A stretch of 64,000 bases of DNA from a candidate division WOR-3 bacterium (lineage in GTDB: Bacteria > Hydrothermota > Tepidihabitantia > SM23-42). Below the pieces are notes generated by a model that worked only from the letters and a program-made list of their open reading frames with translations, had not been told where the DNA came from and did not search any database. The DNA is taken from NCBI GenBank assembly GCA_029858255.1, contig JAOUFJ010000001.1, forward strand, positions 62,001 through 126,000, written 5' to 3'. Positions 48,490 to 58,085 of this stretch are shown here, one piece after another; the first letter of the stretch is position 1; the number at the start of each line of letters is the position of its first letter. Made by a program: the position numbers and the translations under genes.

Positions 48490-49915
48490 GCCCCTGGTAT
48501 ACACATTGATACTCCTTGCATATCTTGCGGTACTCGTGCTGGTTGGTTTTATCACCGGCCGCAGGACGAAAAGCGTGGAGGATTTCTACATTGGTGGGCG
48601 TCAGATTGGCCCGTGGGTGACCGCACTCTCTTTTGTCGCTGCGTACTTCAGTTCGGTTGTGATCATCGGCGGCGGTGGTTTCGGATACATGTTCGGCATG
48701 TCGACACTCTGGATCGGTGCGATCAATGTTCTGTTGGGTTGTACCGTAGCCTGGATCGTGCTCGGCCCCAGAATAAGAATATTTACTCAGCGTCTGAAAA
48801 CAATGACTATTCCCGGTTTTATCGGCGAACGTTTCCAGTCGGATTTTGCATGTATCTTCTCGGCCATCATCATCGTTCTTTTCATGATCATTTACAATGT
48901 AAGCATACTCAAAGGCATGGGGCATATCTTTGAAGTGCTCATGAACATCCCTTATGTCTACGGTGTTCTGATATCGTGTATCATCATCTTGTTCTATGTG
49001 TCTATCGGCGGCTATCTTGCTGTCGTCTGGACGAGTTTCATTCAGGCCTGGGTCATGGGTATCGGGTTGATCGTGCTTACCGTGTTTGCAGTACAAAGGG
49101 TAGGTGGGATTGCCGCGGCAAACAGCGCCCTGGCCTCAATTGATCCCGGTCTGTTACAAACCCCTGGTGTCTGGGGCTGGCCCGGGCTGCTTTCATTTGC
49201 TTTGATCGTGAGTTTCGGAGTATGGGGCATGCCGCAGCTCGTTGTACGGTTCTATTCGATAAAAAATTTGAAAGTATTAAAGATCGGTACGGTTGTAGCT
49301 ACTGTCGGTACATGCATGGCGCTACTTCCGTATTTCAATGGAGCTATTGCCCGTACTTTATTCCCATCGCTCTCGAACCCGGACCTTGCGATTCCCACCC
49401 TGGTCAAGACGATTCTTTCTCCCTTCGGTGCAGCGATCGTTCTTGCGGGTGTCGTTGCTGCCGGGATGTCGACTTTTTCGTCGGTATTGATCATTCTTTC
49501 GAGCTCGATGGTTCAAGACCTTATCAAGAAAGGCATAAGAAAGGACGTCGCCAAGGAGACGAGTCTTTTCTGGGGTAAAATAGGCAGCGTCGTTATTGGA
49601 TTCGTTTCATTGGTCATTGCGTTGAGGCCACCGGCACTCGTTTTAACGCTGACCGCTTTTGCCTGGGCAGTGATCGCCTCGACAACCCTCTGGCCGATCC
49701 TTTTCGGGATATATTGGAGAGGAGCGACTAAATGTGGCTGTGTTGCCTCTATGGTCGGCGGTTGTGTGACCGCTCTTTTCTGGATGATCGCCGGCAACCC
49801 TTTTGGCGTTCATGGTTTTATTCCTGGAATCATCGTTGGATTTCTGCTGATGGTTCTGGTCAGCCATGCCACGCCCAAACTCTCTGCAGAACACATCAGC
49901 CGGATCTGGGGATGA
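48482..49915 (+). CDS. Sodium:solute symporter family protein
   Basis: About 477 residues, some 13 membrane helices. The SSS fold is clear: YLAVLVLVGFITGRRTKSVEDFYIGGRQIGPWVTALSFVAAYFSSVVIIGGGGFGY in parts, then the family stretch YNVSILKGMGHIFEVL, GGYLAVVWTSFIQAWVMG and GMPQLVVRFYSIKN. The substrate (acetate, amino acid, pantothenate type) cannot be told. The ATG at 48482 lies inside the accessory gene end; a longer frame from 48422 would overlap that gene entirely. Confidence 0.92.
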   Translation: MSEPLVYTLILLAYLAVLVLVGFITGRRTKSVEDFYIGGRQIGPWVTALSFVAAYFSSVVIIGGGGFGYMFGMSTLWIGAINVLLGCTVAWIVLGPRIRIFTQRLKTMTIPGFIGERFQSDFACIFSAIIIVLFMIIYNVSILKGMGHIFEVLMNIPYVYGVLISCIIILFYVSIGGYLAVVWTSFIQAWVMGIGLIVLTVFAVQRVGGIAAANSALASIDPGLLQTPGVWGWPGLLSFALIVSFGVWGMPQLVVRFYSIKNLKVLKIGTVVATVGTCMALLPYFNGAIARTLFPSLSNPDLAIPTLVKTILSPFGAAIVLAGVVAAGMSTFSSVLIILSSSMVQDLIKKGIRKDVAKETSLFWGKIGSVVIGFVSLVIALRPPALVLTLTAFAWAVIASTTLWPILFGIYWRGATKCGCVASMVGGCVTALFWMIAGNPFGVHGFIPGIIVGFLLMVLVSHATPKLSAEHISRIWG

Positions 49916-50199
49916 CGACCACCGAGAAGATAGGAAATTCAGAAGATACGAGGTTGAGACTTTTGGCAACTTCTTTGTTCTCGACTACGCTCGAACAATA
50001 ACGCGCCTATATTCTTCGAGCGAGCGCAGCGAGTCGAGAAGCATCTTACGGCACGAAACCCAACCCGTATTTCAACAACGTACCGCTTTTCGAAACCGAA
50101 AAACGTAATACGAATGCGATGTCACGCAAGAGTGCGAGTTGCCCGAATACGAAGAACGAAATATGATTACGAATGCGTTCGAAATGGCCCGGTCATCGC
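49916..50199. other. Intergenic region with palindrome and degenerate repeats
   Basis: No gene seen. 50012-50041 (TTCTTCGAGCGAGCGCAGCG then AGTCGAGAAG) is an inverted relative of the palindrome near 695-725. From about 50085 loose repeats of the form AACGTAATACGAATGCG occur, a third repeat type, and extend into the end of the next gene. Confidence 0.55.
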
Positions 50200-52350
50200 T
50201 CAGAAATATATAAGATATTTTGCCTTGATCGCGCCGATCTGGTATGACGGCTGCAAATTGCCAAATTCATCCTGCACGCGGTGGTCGTTCAGGGCTATGT
50301 ATATCCATGATTTGGGCATAAAATTCCAGGAGAAAAGAACACCGATACGGTTCCAGAGATATTCCAGTTCACCCAAATCCGAACCCGGTGTCTGGGTGAC
50401 GATCTCGTCAAAGATACGCAGGTTCATGTCCGCATTGAACGCAATGTCAATGTTTGGCCTGAAAATAGGCCAGATCGCTTCTACCTGATTGTCAGGATCC
50501 CATTCGATCCACAAATACGATGTAAGGCCCAGTCGAACCTGCGGGATTAGTGAGTAGTTATACGTTAATCTGTTTTCACCTTGATAGCCGAGATAGCCAC
50601 GTGAGTAGTTCCACCCGTATGAATAGTTGAAATCAAAGTCTATGTTCTGGTTAAATAGTCGTCCCCAGAACGACGAGTTAAATTCGCGTGAGAAATAACT
50701 TATCACCGTATCCATAGGCGCTTCATAATGCCGTCCGGCGTTAACGCCAATATCAAATCCCCAATCTCTGCGGAACTGCAAATTGCACTCGACGATACCG
50801 GCCAATGACCAATCTGAAACGCCCGGTTCCTGAGTTGCCACGATGCCCGGGACGATGAAGAAATTGCTGATCGCTCCTCTCTGGTATTGTTTATAAGGGC
50901 CGGTCATCAACATTAGCCGTTTCTCACCGACCCATGGTACGAATCCAATATGGCTGACGTCAAAAGAATCCTGGACCACTCGCGCCGAGGTAAAAACAAT
51001 GAAGTTTTTGACAAAACCAAAATACCCGGCATCAAATGCCCATCCGGATTTGTCGCGCAGCGAATCTTTTCTACTGCTCACCGCACCTTGAACTACTAAT
51101 TGATTCGCTCCCTTGAGATAAGCGCCATCGAGGCCGAACGCGTAATTGTGATCGTCCTTGTCCGCGGCCATGCCGCTGAACAATGCGCCGATGTGTGAAT
51201 TCTCGAGAACCGCGTGTTTTGCTCTCATTACTGCAAACCAGCGATTTGGTTCGTCGATATTGTGAAGCACCGTATCCAGATACGAATCTGTGTAGGCACC
51301 CAGCATTCCGAGGTTCCAGTCCCGGGATTTGCTGGTGACTTTGAGCCCGCCCAGGATCGGCACGGCATCGTCATTCACGGATTTGCCGATCCTCCGGGAA
51401 TAGAATATCTCAAGCGGATCGAAGAATCCCATGTCTCCAAAATCCGCCATTCTGAATATTTCCTGTCCTTCCAGAAAGAAAGGTCGTCTTTCATCCAGAT
51501 AGATCGGGTACCGTGATAGGTTGAGGGAGAATGGATCTGATTCGATTTGCGCGAAGTCGGGAAGGACTGTGGCGTTGATAGTTGCCTGTGGCGTGACGTC
51601 CCATTTGAGGTTAAGACTAACGCTCGGTTTTTTGTGGGTCGCTACTGAATCACCTTCATAGTATTGCCGATCGATCCTTAAGTACGCCTCCGGATATAGC
51701 TCGAAATAATATCCAACTGCCTGGGGATCTATGCTCTTCAGGGTACCGTATTTTGAAACCTTAACATCTTCTTTCTGGAGATGTTCATTCCAGGCGCTAA
51801 TCTCACGGTTCTGTGCCATATAACGGGCAAACTCAATGCCCCACTCGTCAAGGCCTTTCTTGTACCGTATGGACTTGAACGGTATTTTGACCTCAACTTC
51901 CCATCGGTCATCGTATAGTTTCAGCGCCTTGTACCAGACGCCTTCCCATGAGTCATCAAAGGTACGCCCGTCATCGAGCACCCAACCATCATGGTAAATC
52001 TCACTTGCAAAGAGTTGAAAATAGTAGGCGGCGTTCTTGCTGCCGAACGTATCGATGCCGATCCTTATGTCATCTTCATCCGCGGTCAAACAGGCGATAG
52101 GTTTTATGCTGTCCGCATAGCATCGAAATGCAATATACAGGTTATCCTTATCCTGCAATACATATACGACCGTTCTTTCAGTCGGTGCGGTTTTCTCATA
52201 GGGCATAAATTGCACAAAGTCGTAAGCCGAATCAGCTGCCATCCATGTTTCTTCAATGAATCCGTCGATCTGGGGTGCAATCTCTGTATAGCGCACCTCA
52301 ACCGATTTTCTTTCCGCGAAGATAAGAAAGAACATTAGCACATAGTGCAT
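50200..52350 (-). CDS. Outer-membrane protein with CBM9-like and DUF5916 domains
   Basis: 716 residues. Short signal peptide (HYVLMFFLIFA). The N-terminal ~190 residues are a CBM9-like beta sandwich (IAPQIDGFIEETWMAAD ... DKDNLYIAFRCYAD ... WEVEVKIPFKSIRYKKG). The rest is DUF5916-type, with the marker DFAQIESDPFSLNLSRYPIYLDERRPFFLEGQEIF and many alternating beta strands to the C-terminal aromatic residue, suggesting an outer-membrane barrel. Role probably in carbohydrate or surface binding, not proven. GGAGG before the ATG; a divergent promoter lies about 140 bp upstream. Confidence 0.85.
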   Translation of the reverse strand: MHYVLMFFLIFAERKSVEVRYTEIAPQIDGFIEETWMAADSAYDFVQFMPYEKTAPTERTVVYVLQDKDNLYIAFRCYADSIKPIACLTADEDDIRIGIDTFGSKNAAYYFQLFASEIYHDGWVLDDGRTFDDSWEGVWYKALKLYDDRWEVEVKIPFKSIRYKKGLDEWGIEFARYMAQNREISAWNEHLQKEDVKVSKYGTLKSIDPQAVGYYFELYPEAYLRIDRQYYEGDSVATHKKPSVSLNLKWDVTPQATINATVLPDFAQIESDPFSLNLSRYPIYLDERRPFFLEGQEIFRMADFGDMGFFDPLEIFYSRRIGKSVNDDAVPILGGLKVTSKSRDWNLGMLGAYTDSYLDTVLHNIDEPNRWFAVMRAKHAVLENSHIGALFSGMAADKDDHNYAFGLDGAYLKGANQLVVQGAVSSRKDSLRDKSGWAFDAGYFGFVKNFIVFTSARVVQDSFDVSHIGFVPWVGEKRLMLMTGPYKQYQRGAISNFFIVPGIVATQEPGVSDWSLAGIVECNLQFRRDWGFDIGVNAGRHYEAPMDTVISYFSREFNSSFWGRLFNQNIDFDFNYSYGWNYSRGYLGYQGENRLTYNYSLIPQVRLGLTSYLWIEWDPDNQVEAIWPIFRPNIDIAFNADMNLRIFDEIVTQTPGSDLGELEYLWNRIGVLFSWNFMPKSWIYIALNDHRVQDEFGNLQPSYQIGAIKAKYLIYF

Positions 52351-52486
52351 GAAACCTCCCTGAAACTAGTGTCACAGCGAAAAATACAGAAAATTATGCT
52401 TTCTCCTGCTGGTCATAACCCTGGATGTTGACGCAGGACCAACCATACCCTTCAGGCAAGAGAATCATTTATAATTAATACGCATG

Positions 52487-52516
52487 AAATGTACAAATGT
52501 TTCACCCTTATGTCAA
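52487..52516 (-). promoter_or_regulatory. Possible promoter of the DUF5916 gene
   Basis: Minus strand: TTGACA (52516-52511), 18 bp, TACATT (52492-52487). It would give a leader of about 130 nt; no hairpin stands out in it. Confidence 0.5.
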
Positions 52517-52542
52517 GTTAGATCGAACCGCTCTTATGTATG

Positions 52543-52570
52543 TTGACATGGTCACGGCAGTCCATATACT
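52543..52570 (+). promoter_or_regulatory. Promoter of the M1 aminopeptidase gene
   Basis: TTGACA (52543-52548), 16 bp, TATACT (52565-52570). A leader of about 40 nt with AAGGAGG. Confidence 0.85.
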
Positions 52571-52617
52571 CTTTTTTGATAACTCGTTTGTGTTACTCAT
52601 AAATTTAAGGAGGATAT

Positions 52618-54549
52618 ATGGTTTTTTTGCTCTTTGTCATAGCCCAGTGGGGTGTTGATAATGTCGAGGGAAAGTGTTTTCATCCTGAAGTTTACCGTCA
52701 AGTTGCGCGTGCCGAGTCGATACATGCTTACGATGTGCTGAAATACGATCTCGACATCACCGTTCCCATGACCGAGCGCAGCATGCAGGGAGTCAATACG
52801 ATTTCGTGCCGGAGCACGGAGAATGGTCTGAGTACTGCTATTTTACACAGCTACACACTGTCCATTGATTCGATTTTTGTCGACGGGGTTGCTGCTACCT
52901 ATTCGGCAGCAGGAGAATCGTTGGCTATAAACTTGCCCCAGACCTATAACATGGGCGACTCGTTCGATATTTTGGTGGGTTATCACGGTTCGTGGAGCGT
53001 TACCTATTCTCAGACCGGGTTCGTCTATTATCCAAGAAACTACAACTCGAACACCCTCCATGCTTTGGCGTATACTCTTGGTGAACCATGGGATGCCCGG
53101 CGCTGGATGCCGTGCTATGATGAACCTTACGACAAGGCGGACTACGGTTGCATCTTTTCGGTGACAGTACCTGATACATTTGTGGTTTGTGCCAACGGCG
53201 AGCTCACCGGTGTTGTGAATAATCCGAATAACACGAAGACGTACACGTGGCAGGAGGACTATCCAGTGAGTACCTACCTCATGCATTTCGGTGTCTCCAA
53301 TTATGCACAGTGGTCAGACTGGTATTACAGCAACTCGGGCGACACGGTGGAGATAAGACATTTCATGTGGCCCGAAGACTCGGCTTTTTCAATGGTGTCA
53401 TTTCAATACTTGCCCGATGCAATGTATCTCTTCGATTCGCTCTACGGAGCGTATCCCTTCGACCGGTACGGTCAGGACGTGGTGTATCCGTATGCCTGGG
53501 GCGGCATGGAACATCAGGAACTGTCCACTATCCATCGGACATGGTTATTGAATCAATCAGAAAGGGGCATGGCCCACGAACTGTCTCATATGTGGTGGGG
53601 CGATATGGTAACGTGTATTGATTTCCGCGACATCTGGCTGAACGAGGGTTACGCGACCTACAGTGACGCGAACTACATCTGGTATCGGTTCGGGCATAAT
53701 GATTTCTTGAGTCTGATGGCGAGCCGCGCTCAGAATTATTTCCAGTCAGACCAGCAGTGGCGCCATCCGCTGTATGACCCCCCGCTGAGCGAATTATTCG
53801 ATTATGGCTATACCTACTGCAAAGCATCATGGGTAATGCACATGCTCCGTTACCTCGATCAGGATGCGTACTGCCCAGCAATTGCTGTTTACCGGGATTC
53901 TTTTGAGTATGGTAACGCAAGTACTGACGATTTGAATGCCGTTTTTTCTTTTGTGTATGGAACTGACTTGACCTGGTTCTTCGATGAATGGATCTACGGC
54001 CAGGGACATCCAGAATATCGTGTTTACTGGCAATGCGAGCCGGATGGAAGCGATTATGAAACTACAATATTGATACATCAGGTGCAGAATAACGCACCGA
54101 TCTTCCACATGCCGGTCGAGATCATGCTTCACGTTTCTGGCTCTGATACCATCGTTACGGTACCGGTCAATACTGCTCCGCAGAGTTACTCGGTCACACT
54201 TCCTGATTCCGTGACATCGATAGAGGTCGATCCAGACCTGTGGTTACTCAAGACGTGTCAAGTTTTTGTGGGTGTGAATGAATTGACGGGAACAATGCCA
54301 CTTAGTGAATTCTCTTTTGCCGCCAACCCGGCGCGCAACCCGGTTCTGAATGTTACTCTTAATCGCAGCACAGAGGTAAAGATATCTGTCTATGACGTTG
54401 GCGGCAGGTTGGTGAGCGTGGTCGAGGCCGGAAATCGAACGCCGGGTAGTCATGAAATTGAGATCGGCGGACTTCGTGCCGGGGTCTATTTCTGCCGGTT
54501 GAAAACCGACCATGATGACATCGTCAAGAAGTTAATTGTCGTGAAGTAG
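52618..54549 (+). CDS. Secreted M1-family aminopeptidase with C-terminal sorting tail
   Basis: 643 residues. M1 architecture: N-terminal saddle domain (YDLDITVPMTERSMQGVNTISCR), substrate motif GGMEH (variant of GAMEN), zinc site HELSHMWWGD (H320, H324) with E343 in LNEGYATY, and a helical section ending near residue 470. After a beta domain the last ~85 residues form a FlgD-like sorting tail (NPARNPVLNVTLNRSTEVKI, YDVGGRLVSVVE, LRAGVYFCRLKTD). The signal peptide is short (VFLLFVIAQWG). AAGGAGG supports the ATG. Confidence 0.92.
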   Translation: MVFLLFVIAQWGVDNVEGKCFHPEVYRQVARAESIHAYDVLKYDLDITVPMTERSMQGVNTISCRSTENGLSTAILHSYTLSIDSIFVDGVAATYSAAGESLAINLPQTYNMGDSFDILVGYHGSWSVTYSQTGFVYYPRNYNSNTLHALAYTLGEPWDARRWMPCYDEPYDKADYGCIFSVTVPDTFVVCANGELTGVVNNPNNTKTYTWQEDYPVSTYLMHFGVSNYAQWSDWYYSNSGDTVEIRHFMWPEDSAFSMVSFQYLPDAMYLFDSLYGAYPFDRYGQDVVYPYAWGGMEHQELSTIHRTWLLNQSERGMAHELSHMWWGDMVTCIDFRDIWLNEGYATYSDANYIWYRFGHNDFLSLMASRAQNYFQSDQQWRHPLYDPPLSELFDYGYTYCKASWVMHMLRYLDQDAYCPAIAVYRDSFEYGNASTDDLNAVFSFVYGTDLTWFFDEWIYGQGHPEYRVYWQCEPDGSDYETTILIHQVQNNAPIFHMPVEIMLHVSGSDTIVTVPVNTAPQSYSVTLPDSVTSIEVDPDLWLLKTCQVFVGVNELTGTMPLSEFSFAANPARNPVLNVTLNRSTEVKISVYDVGGRLVSVVEAGNRTPGSHEIEIGGLRAGVYFCRLKTDHDDIVKKLIVVK

Positions 54550-54778
54550 CGGCACGGTTGGGCGTCTTGAAATAATCGGAATTGCGGTAAGTCTTATCGA
54601 GCACTCCATCGTCGCACAGAGTAAAGATTTTTGTCCATCCCGCCTAGGTCAATTCATAGTTTTGTCAATTGCTAAAACAATGAAATGATGCCAGTACGAA
54701 ATGTATTTCAATTATCTTTACAGGGTAGAAGATAGTGTCTGCTGATTCGTGCCTGAAGCCGGAAACCGGGCTTACCGT

Positions 54779-55936
54779 CTAACAGGAGACGTTGATCAGG
54801 GGCACGTGCATTTCTTCTCTGCTCACTCCGCCGTGGTTTGCCTTAAGGAAATGCTCGGTTTCACCCAGGATAAAATCCTTAATAATGTACTTGTTCTTCA
54901 TTATCAAGACATAGTCGCCAACGCGGTCGAGGAGTTTTGCATTCGGTTGGTGAAGACCGAAGAAGTTCTTTCTGACCAATCCTTGACTGCTGTGCAAGGT
55001 GCAGAAACGTGAAAGCTTCGCGGAGACATATTCACGGAATCTCCTGACGCGTGATGGGTGGACGTAGCAGTAAGCGACCCGTGGTTCACCGCACAGTGGC
55101 AGTGTGAGCGTGGCGGCAAGGTCTGGATGTTCGTTGAGGTTTATGAAGTCTTCTGGTTCCGTGTCGATCAATCCATGATCTGATGTTACCAACATCGTGG
55201 TTCTTGAGCCTTTGAGTGCACGAATGAGTTTGTCGATGTTCCTTTCCAGTTCTTTGAAGTGGGTGCTTGCCTCAGGGCTCCCGACACCGAAGCTATGGCA
55301 TATCGTGTCCAATTCCGGCCAGTAAACATACAGAAACTTCTTTCTTCTATTGTCTTTGACTGTTTTGGCGATATTGGCCAGGCAATCTGACAGTGAGTCG
55401 TAAGCGATCATTTCCGCTCCTCTCGAGGTTGCACGCGTGTAGGCTGACCCATGCAGATAATGAGGGAAAAAAAAGAAATTATCCGCACGGATCATTGATG
55501 ATACTGGATCGCATTCCAAAATGCTTTGCATGCTGGTGTCTGTAAATCCCGGAGCGCGGTCGCTCTGGCGTGGAGTGAATGGCAGTATCTTGACCACGGA
55601 CCCCATTTCTTTGAGGTGCATGAACCAGCCGGTGATCGCATGCTGTTGCGGCGCCAGTCCGGTCGCAAAAGTGGTGATCGCAGTTGCGGTCGTTGAGGGG
55701 AACACAGACGTGACTTTCTGCTTCGGATATTTGTTTAGAACACTGTTTTTGCCGTGCTGCATAAGGAATTCGTAGCCCAGCCCATCGATGACGAACAGGA
55801 TGATGTTCGTCGATCGTTTCAGGGCTTCGACATCCAGATTTTTTAGAGGTCTGTATGTAGGGTCTTCGCCATATGCTTTGAGGATCGAACTCATCAGATT
55901 AACAATGCTACCATTTTTGTAGTTAGGCAAATGCAT
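54779..55936 (-). CDS. Alkaline phosphatase/nucleotide pyrophosphatase-like family protein
   Basis: 385 residues of the type I phosphodiesterase superfamily. Metal and nucleophile site: LFVIDGLGYEFL (Asp) and VTSVFPSTTATAITTFATGLAPQQHAITGWFM, with the Thr/Ser nucleophile. Further metal ligands are in YWPELDTICHSFGVGSPEA and LVTSDHGLIDTE, and a late NHGGVSREEMHVPL holds the last His. No signal peptide, so cytoplasmic. The substrate is unknown (phosphodiester, sulfate or phosphonate monoester are family options). It follows the DUF1028 gene by 47 nt on the same strand. Confidence 0.88.
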   Translation of the reverse strand: MHLPNYKNGSIVNLMSSILKAYGEDPTYRPLKNLDVEALKRSTNIILFVIDGLGYEFLMQHGKNSVLNKYPKQKVTSVFPSTTATAITTFATGLAPQQHAITGWFMHLKEMGSVVKILPFTPRQSDRAPGFTDTSMQSILECDPVSSMIRADNFFFFPHYLHGSAYTRATSRGAEMIAYDSLSDCLANIAKTVKDNRRKKFLYVYWPELDTICHSFGVGSPEASTHFKELERNIDKLIRALKGSRTTMLVTSDHGLIDTEPEDFINLNEHPDLAATLTLPLCGEPRVAYCYVHPSRVRRFREYVSAKLSRFCTLHSSQGLVRKNFFGLHQPNAKLLDRVGDYVLIMKNKYIIKDFILGETEHFLKANHGGVSREEMHVPLINVSC

Positions 55937-55983
55937 TTCTGTTACTGGTTATCTATTTCGAAAATGTTTGATATCCGTTCCTA

Positions 55984-57021
55984 TTATTTCTTTTCGGATA
56001 GCGCTTTCTTATATTTCTCTAACTGCCCAAGAAAAAATGCGTTCTCGGGCTCAATTTTTAGTGCATTTGCTTCCCATTTTACCGCTTCTTCATAATTGCC
56101 GGCAGCGTAGTATGCTTCAGCCAAAGTATCCATTATGTTGGCATCATCAGGTGCTAAGGCGTGTGCTTTTTTCGCAGCCTGAAGTGTTTCTTCTGGATAT
56201 TTCTTGAGCAGTGCAAACTCCCATGCAAGACTGTTGTACACTTCGGGTGATTCAAGCTCACTCTGCAATGCCTTGGTTAGGAGCGCGTGGGTTTTTTTTA
56301 GAAACAGGTCTTCTTTGTCCTTTTGTTCATCGGCGAGTCTGAGGTATGCAGGTGCCATGAAGGCATACTGCCACAACTCGTATTGACGGCGCAATTCCTG
56401 AACCGGTTCCTGATGGTCGACGACCTTCAGATCGACCAGGCGGTCATCAGCACCCAGGTAGCCGCCACGGTTCGTCACGACGACGAGCGATGCGGATTGC
56501 TTACCCCGGCTGTCGCCGCCCGCCTTTTCTCCAGCTTCAAGAGCTGAGAGCAGACGTTCGGCGAGTGGGCCTTCGGTTCGTGTATAGACGGCAAACATGC
56601 TGTCAACGACCTCGGGGCCGGTCAGTATGTTACCTTGCACGGCAACGTTGGGTCCGTTTCTGTGTCCGGCCCATACCGTCGTGTTGGCACCGGTATGTGA
56701 AACGGATTGACCATTCTTGTCCACGATGCCTATCTGACGGTCCTCGGGCAGAGTATCCTTCTCGAGAATAGCACGCATTGCCTCGGCCGCCGATTTCCCT
56801 TTGGATAATTCTTCAAGCGCCCATGGTCCGAAATAAGGATTTGAATATGCCTGCGTCGCCACCGCGCCGACATCGGCTTCCACCCACGGCACGATATATC
56901 CCACGTCAAGCACTCTCGATGCCACGGCGACACCGAACTCATTGGTCTCTGGATCCATGGCGACGATTGAAAACGTTCCATAACCAGATAAGCAGATTAT
57001 TAATATTGCCACATTCAGCAT
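55984..57021 (-). CDS. DUF1028 (Ntn-hydrolase-like) protein with TPR tail
   Basis: 345 residues. A short N-terminal hydrophobic stretch (LNVAILIICLSGYG) may be a signal peptide. If cleaved after GYG it would expose the TFSIVAMDPETNEFGVAVASR opening, where Ntn hydrolases have their N-terminal nucleophile Thr. The DUF1028 core continues with VGAVATQAYSNPYFGPWAL, VDKNGQSVSHTG and VAVQGNILTGPEVVDSM. From about residue 235 come two to three TPR repeats (PEVYNSLAWEFALLKKYPEETLQAAKKAHALAPDD, ANIMDTLAEAYYAAGNYEEAVKWEANALKIEPEN). Substrate unknown. Confidence 0.87.
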   Translation of the reverse strand: MLNVAILIICLSGYGTFSIVAMDPETNEFGVAVASRVLDVGYIVPWVEADVGAVATQAYSNPYFGPWALEELSKGKSAAEAMRAILEKDTLPEDRQIGIVDKNGQSVSHTGANTTVWAGHRNGPNVAVQGNILTGPEVVDSMFAVYTRTEGPLAERLLSALEAGEKAGGDSRGKQSASLVVVTNRGGYLGADDRLVDLKVVDHQEPVQELRRQYELWQYAFMAPAYLRLADEQKDKEDLFLKKTHALLTKALQSELESPEVYNSLAWEFALLKKYPEETLQAAKKAHALAPDDANIMDTLAEAYYAAGNYEEAVKWEANALKIEPENAFFLGQLEKYKKALSEKK

Positions 57022-57036
57022 ATGACCTCCTGTATA

Positions 57037-57064
57037 ATGTTAGCGGTGTGCGGTTCTTTGTCAA
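57037..57064 (-). promoter_or_regulatory. Promoter of the DUF1028 gene
   Basis: Minus strand: TTGACA (57064-57059), 16 bp, TAACAT (57042-57037). A short leader with AGGAGG before the ATG at 57021. Confidence 0.78.
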
Positions 57065-57139
57065 TGGTTATGCGGAAGGAATTGATAGTGCGGCAAACGG
57101 GCCGGAGCTGTCTAATGTTCTAAGTCTACAAGTTACGCA

Positions 57140-58084
57140 CTACTCCCATTTGCCGCACCTGCTGCCATAACGGGTGATGATCTTATCGTCCCTGACCATC
57201 TCTACGATTTCGCACTGGTTCGGGCAATCGTGACATTCGAACCCGCGCGATTCGAATTCCTGCTCGAGGCAACGGTCGAATCCCGGGAATTTCGTTTCGC
57301 CATTCGATCTTGTGCATGAGAGTATAGCGGCACCAATCGCGCCCATGACGAGAAAATGCCTGGGGACTTCTATGTTCAGACCGAGTGCTTTTTCGAATGC
57401 AACCCTGACTCCCTCATTTGCGGCAACACCTCCTTGAAAGAGAATACGTGGTACTATCTCTTTGCCCTTGGCTAGTACATTCAGGTAATTCCGTACTATT
57501 GCAGCACACAGTCCGGCTACTATATCATTGCGCTCGATGCCAAGTTGGGTTTTGTGTATCATGTCACTTTCAGCAAATACCGTGCAACGCGAAGCAATGT
57601 GCACCCGATTCTTTGCTGCCAAGGCTAGTTTCCCGAATTTTTCAATGGGTAAGCCGAGACGGATCGCCTGGTGATCCAAAAAAGACCCCGTTCCGGCCGC
57701 ACAAACTGTGTTCATGGCAAAATCCACGGGGATCGATTCCCGGATTATTATCAATTTTGAGTCCTGTCCACCTATTTCGATTATTGTATTTACATCTTCG
57801 AAAAAGTGGCACGCGGCAATTGCGTGGGCAATGATCTCATTCTTCACTACATCCGCGTCTAGCATTACGCCTGCGAGACGGCGCGCCGAACCTGTAGTGC
57901 CGACACCGGCGATATGAAAACAACTGGAAGTCTCTGTTTTGATTTGATCGAGCACTTTTTTTATTGATTCGATCGGACGCCCCAGGGTCCTCAGATAGCA
58001 TTCAGCAACTACGTCGTATTCTTCATCAATGATCACTCCTTTTGCCGAGATGGAACCAACATCAACACCCAGGTAATATTTCAT
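57140..58084 (-). CDS. Acyl-CoA dehydratase activase (BadF/BcrA/HgdC type ATPase)
   Basis: About 314 residues. ASKHA-fold ATPase that, with a [4Fe-4S] cluster at its dimer interface, injects an electron into 2-hydroxyacyl-CoA dehydratases or benzoyl-CoA reductases. Marks: YYLGVDVGSISAKGVIID (phosphate 1), IIEIGGQDSKLI, NTVCAAGTGSFLDHQAIRLG with the cluster Cys, SRCTVFAESDMIHKTQ with the second Cys, and FQGGVAANEGVRVAFE. The C-terminal CHDCPNQCEIV adds a Cys-rich tail beyond HgdC. AAGGAG fixes the ATG at 58084. Third gene of a three-gene operon. Confidence 0.9.
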   Translation of the reverse strand: MKYYLGVDVGSISAKGVIIDEEYDVVAECYLRTLGRPIESIKKVLDQIKTETSSCFHIAGVGTTGSARRLAGVMLDADVVKNEIIAHAIAACHFFEDVNTIIEIGGQDSKLIIIRESIPVDFAMNTVCAAGTGSFLDHQAIRLGLPIEKFGKLALAAKNRVHIASRCTVFAESDMIHKTQLGIERNDIVAGLCAAIVRNYLNVLAKGKEIVPRILFQGGVAANEGVRVAFEKALGLNIEVPRHFLVMGAIGAAILSCTRSNGETKFPGFDRCLEQEFESRGFECHDCPNQCEIVEMVRDDKIITRYGSRCGKWE

Positions 58085-58085
58085 C

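Noticed and set aside
54641-54668. Minus-strand promoter with TTGACA in the gap after the M1 peptidase gene
   Set aside because: No acceptable -10 box lies 15-18 bp away (TAGGCG at best).
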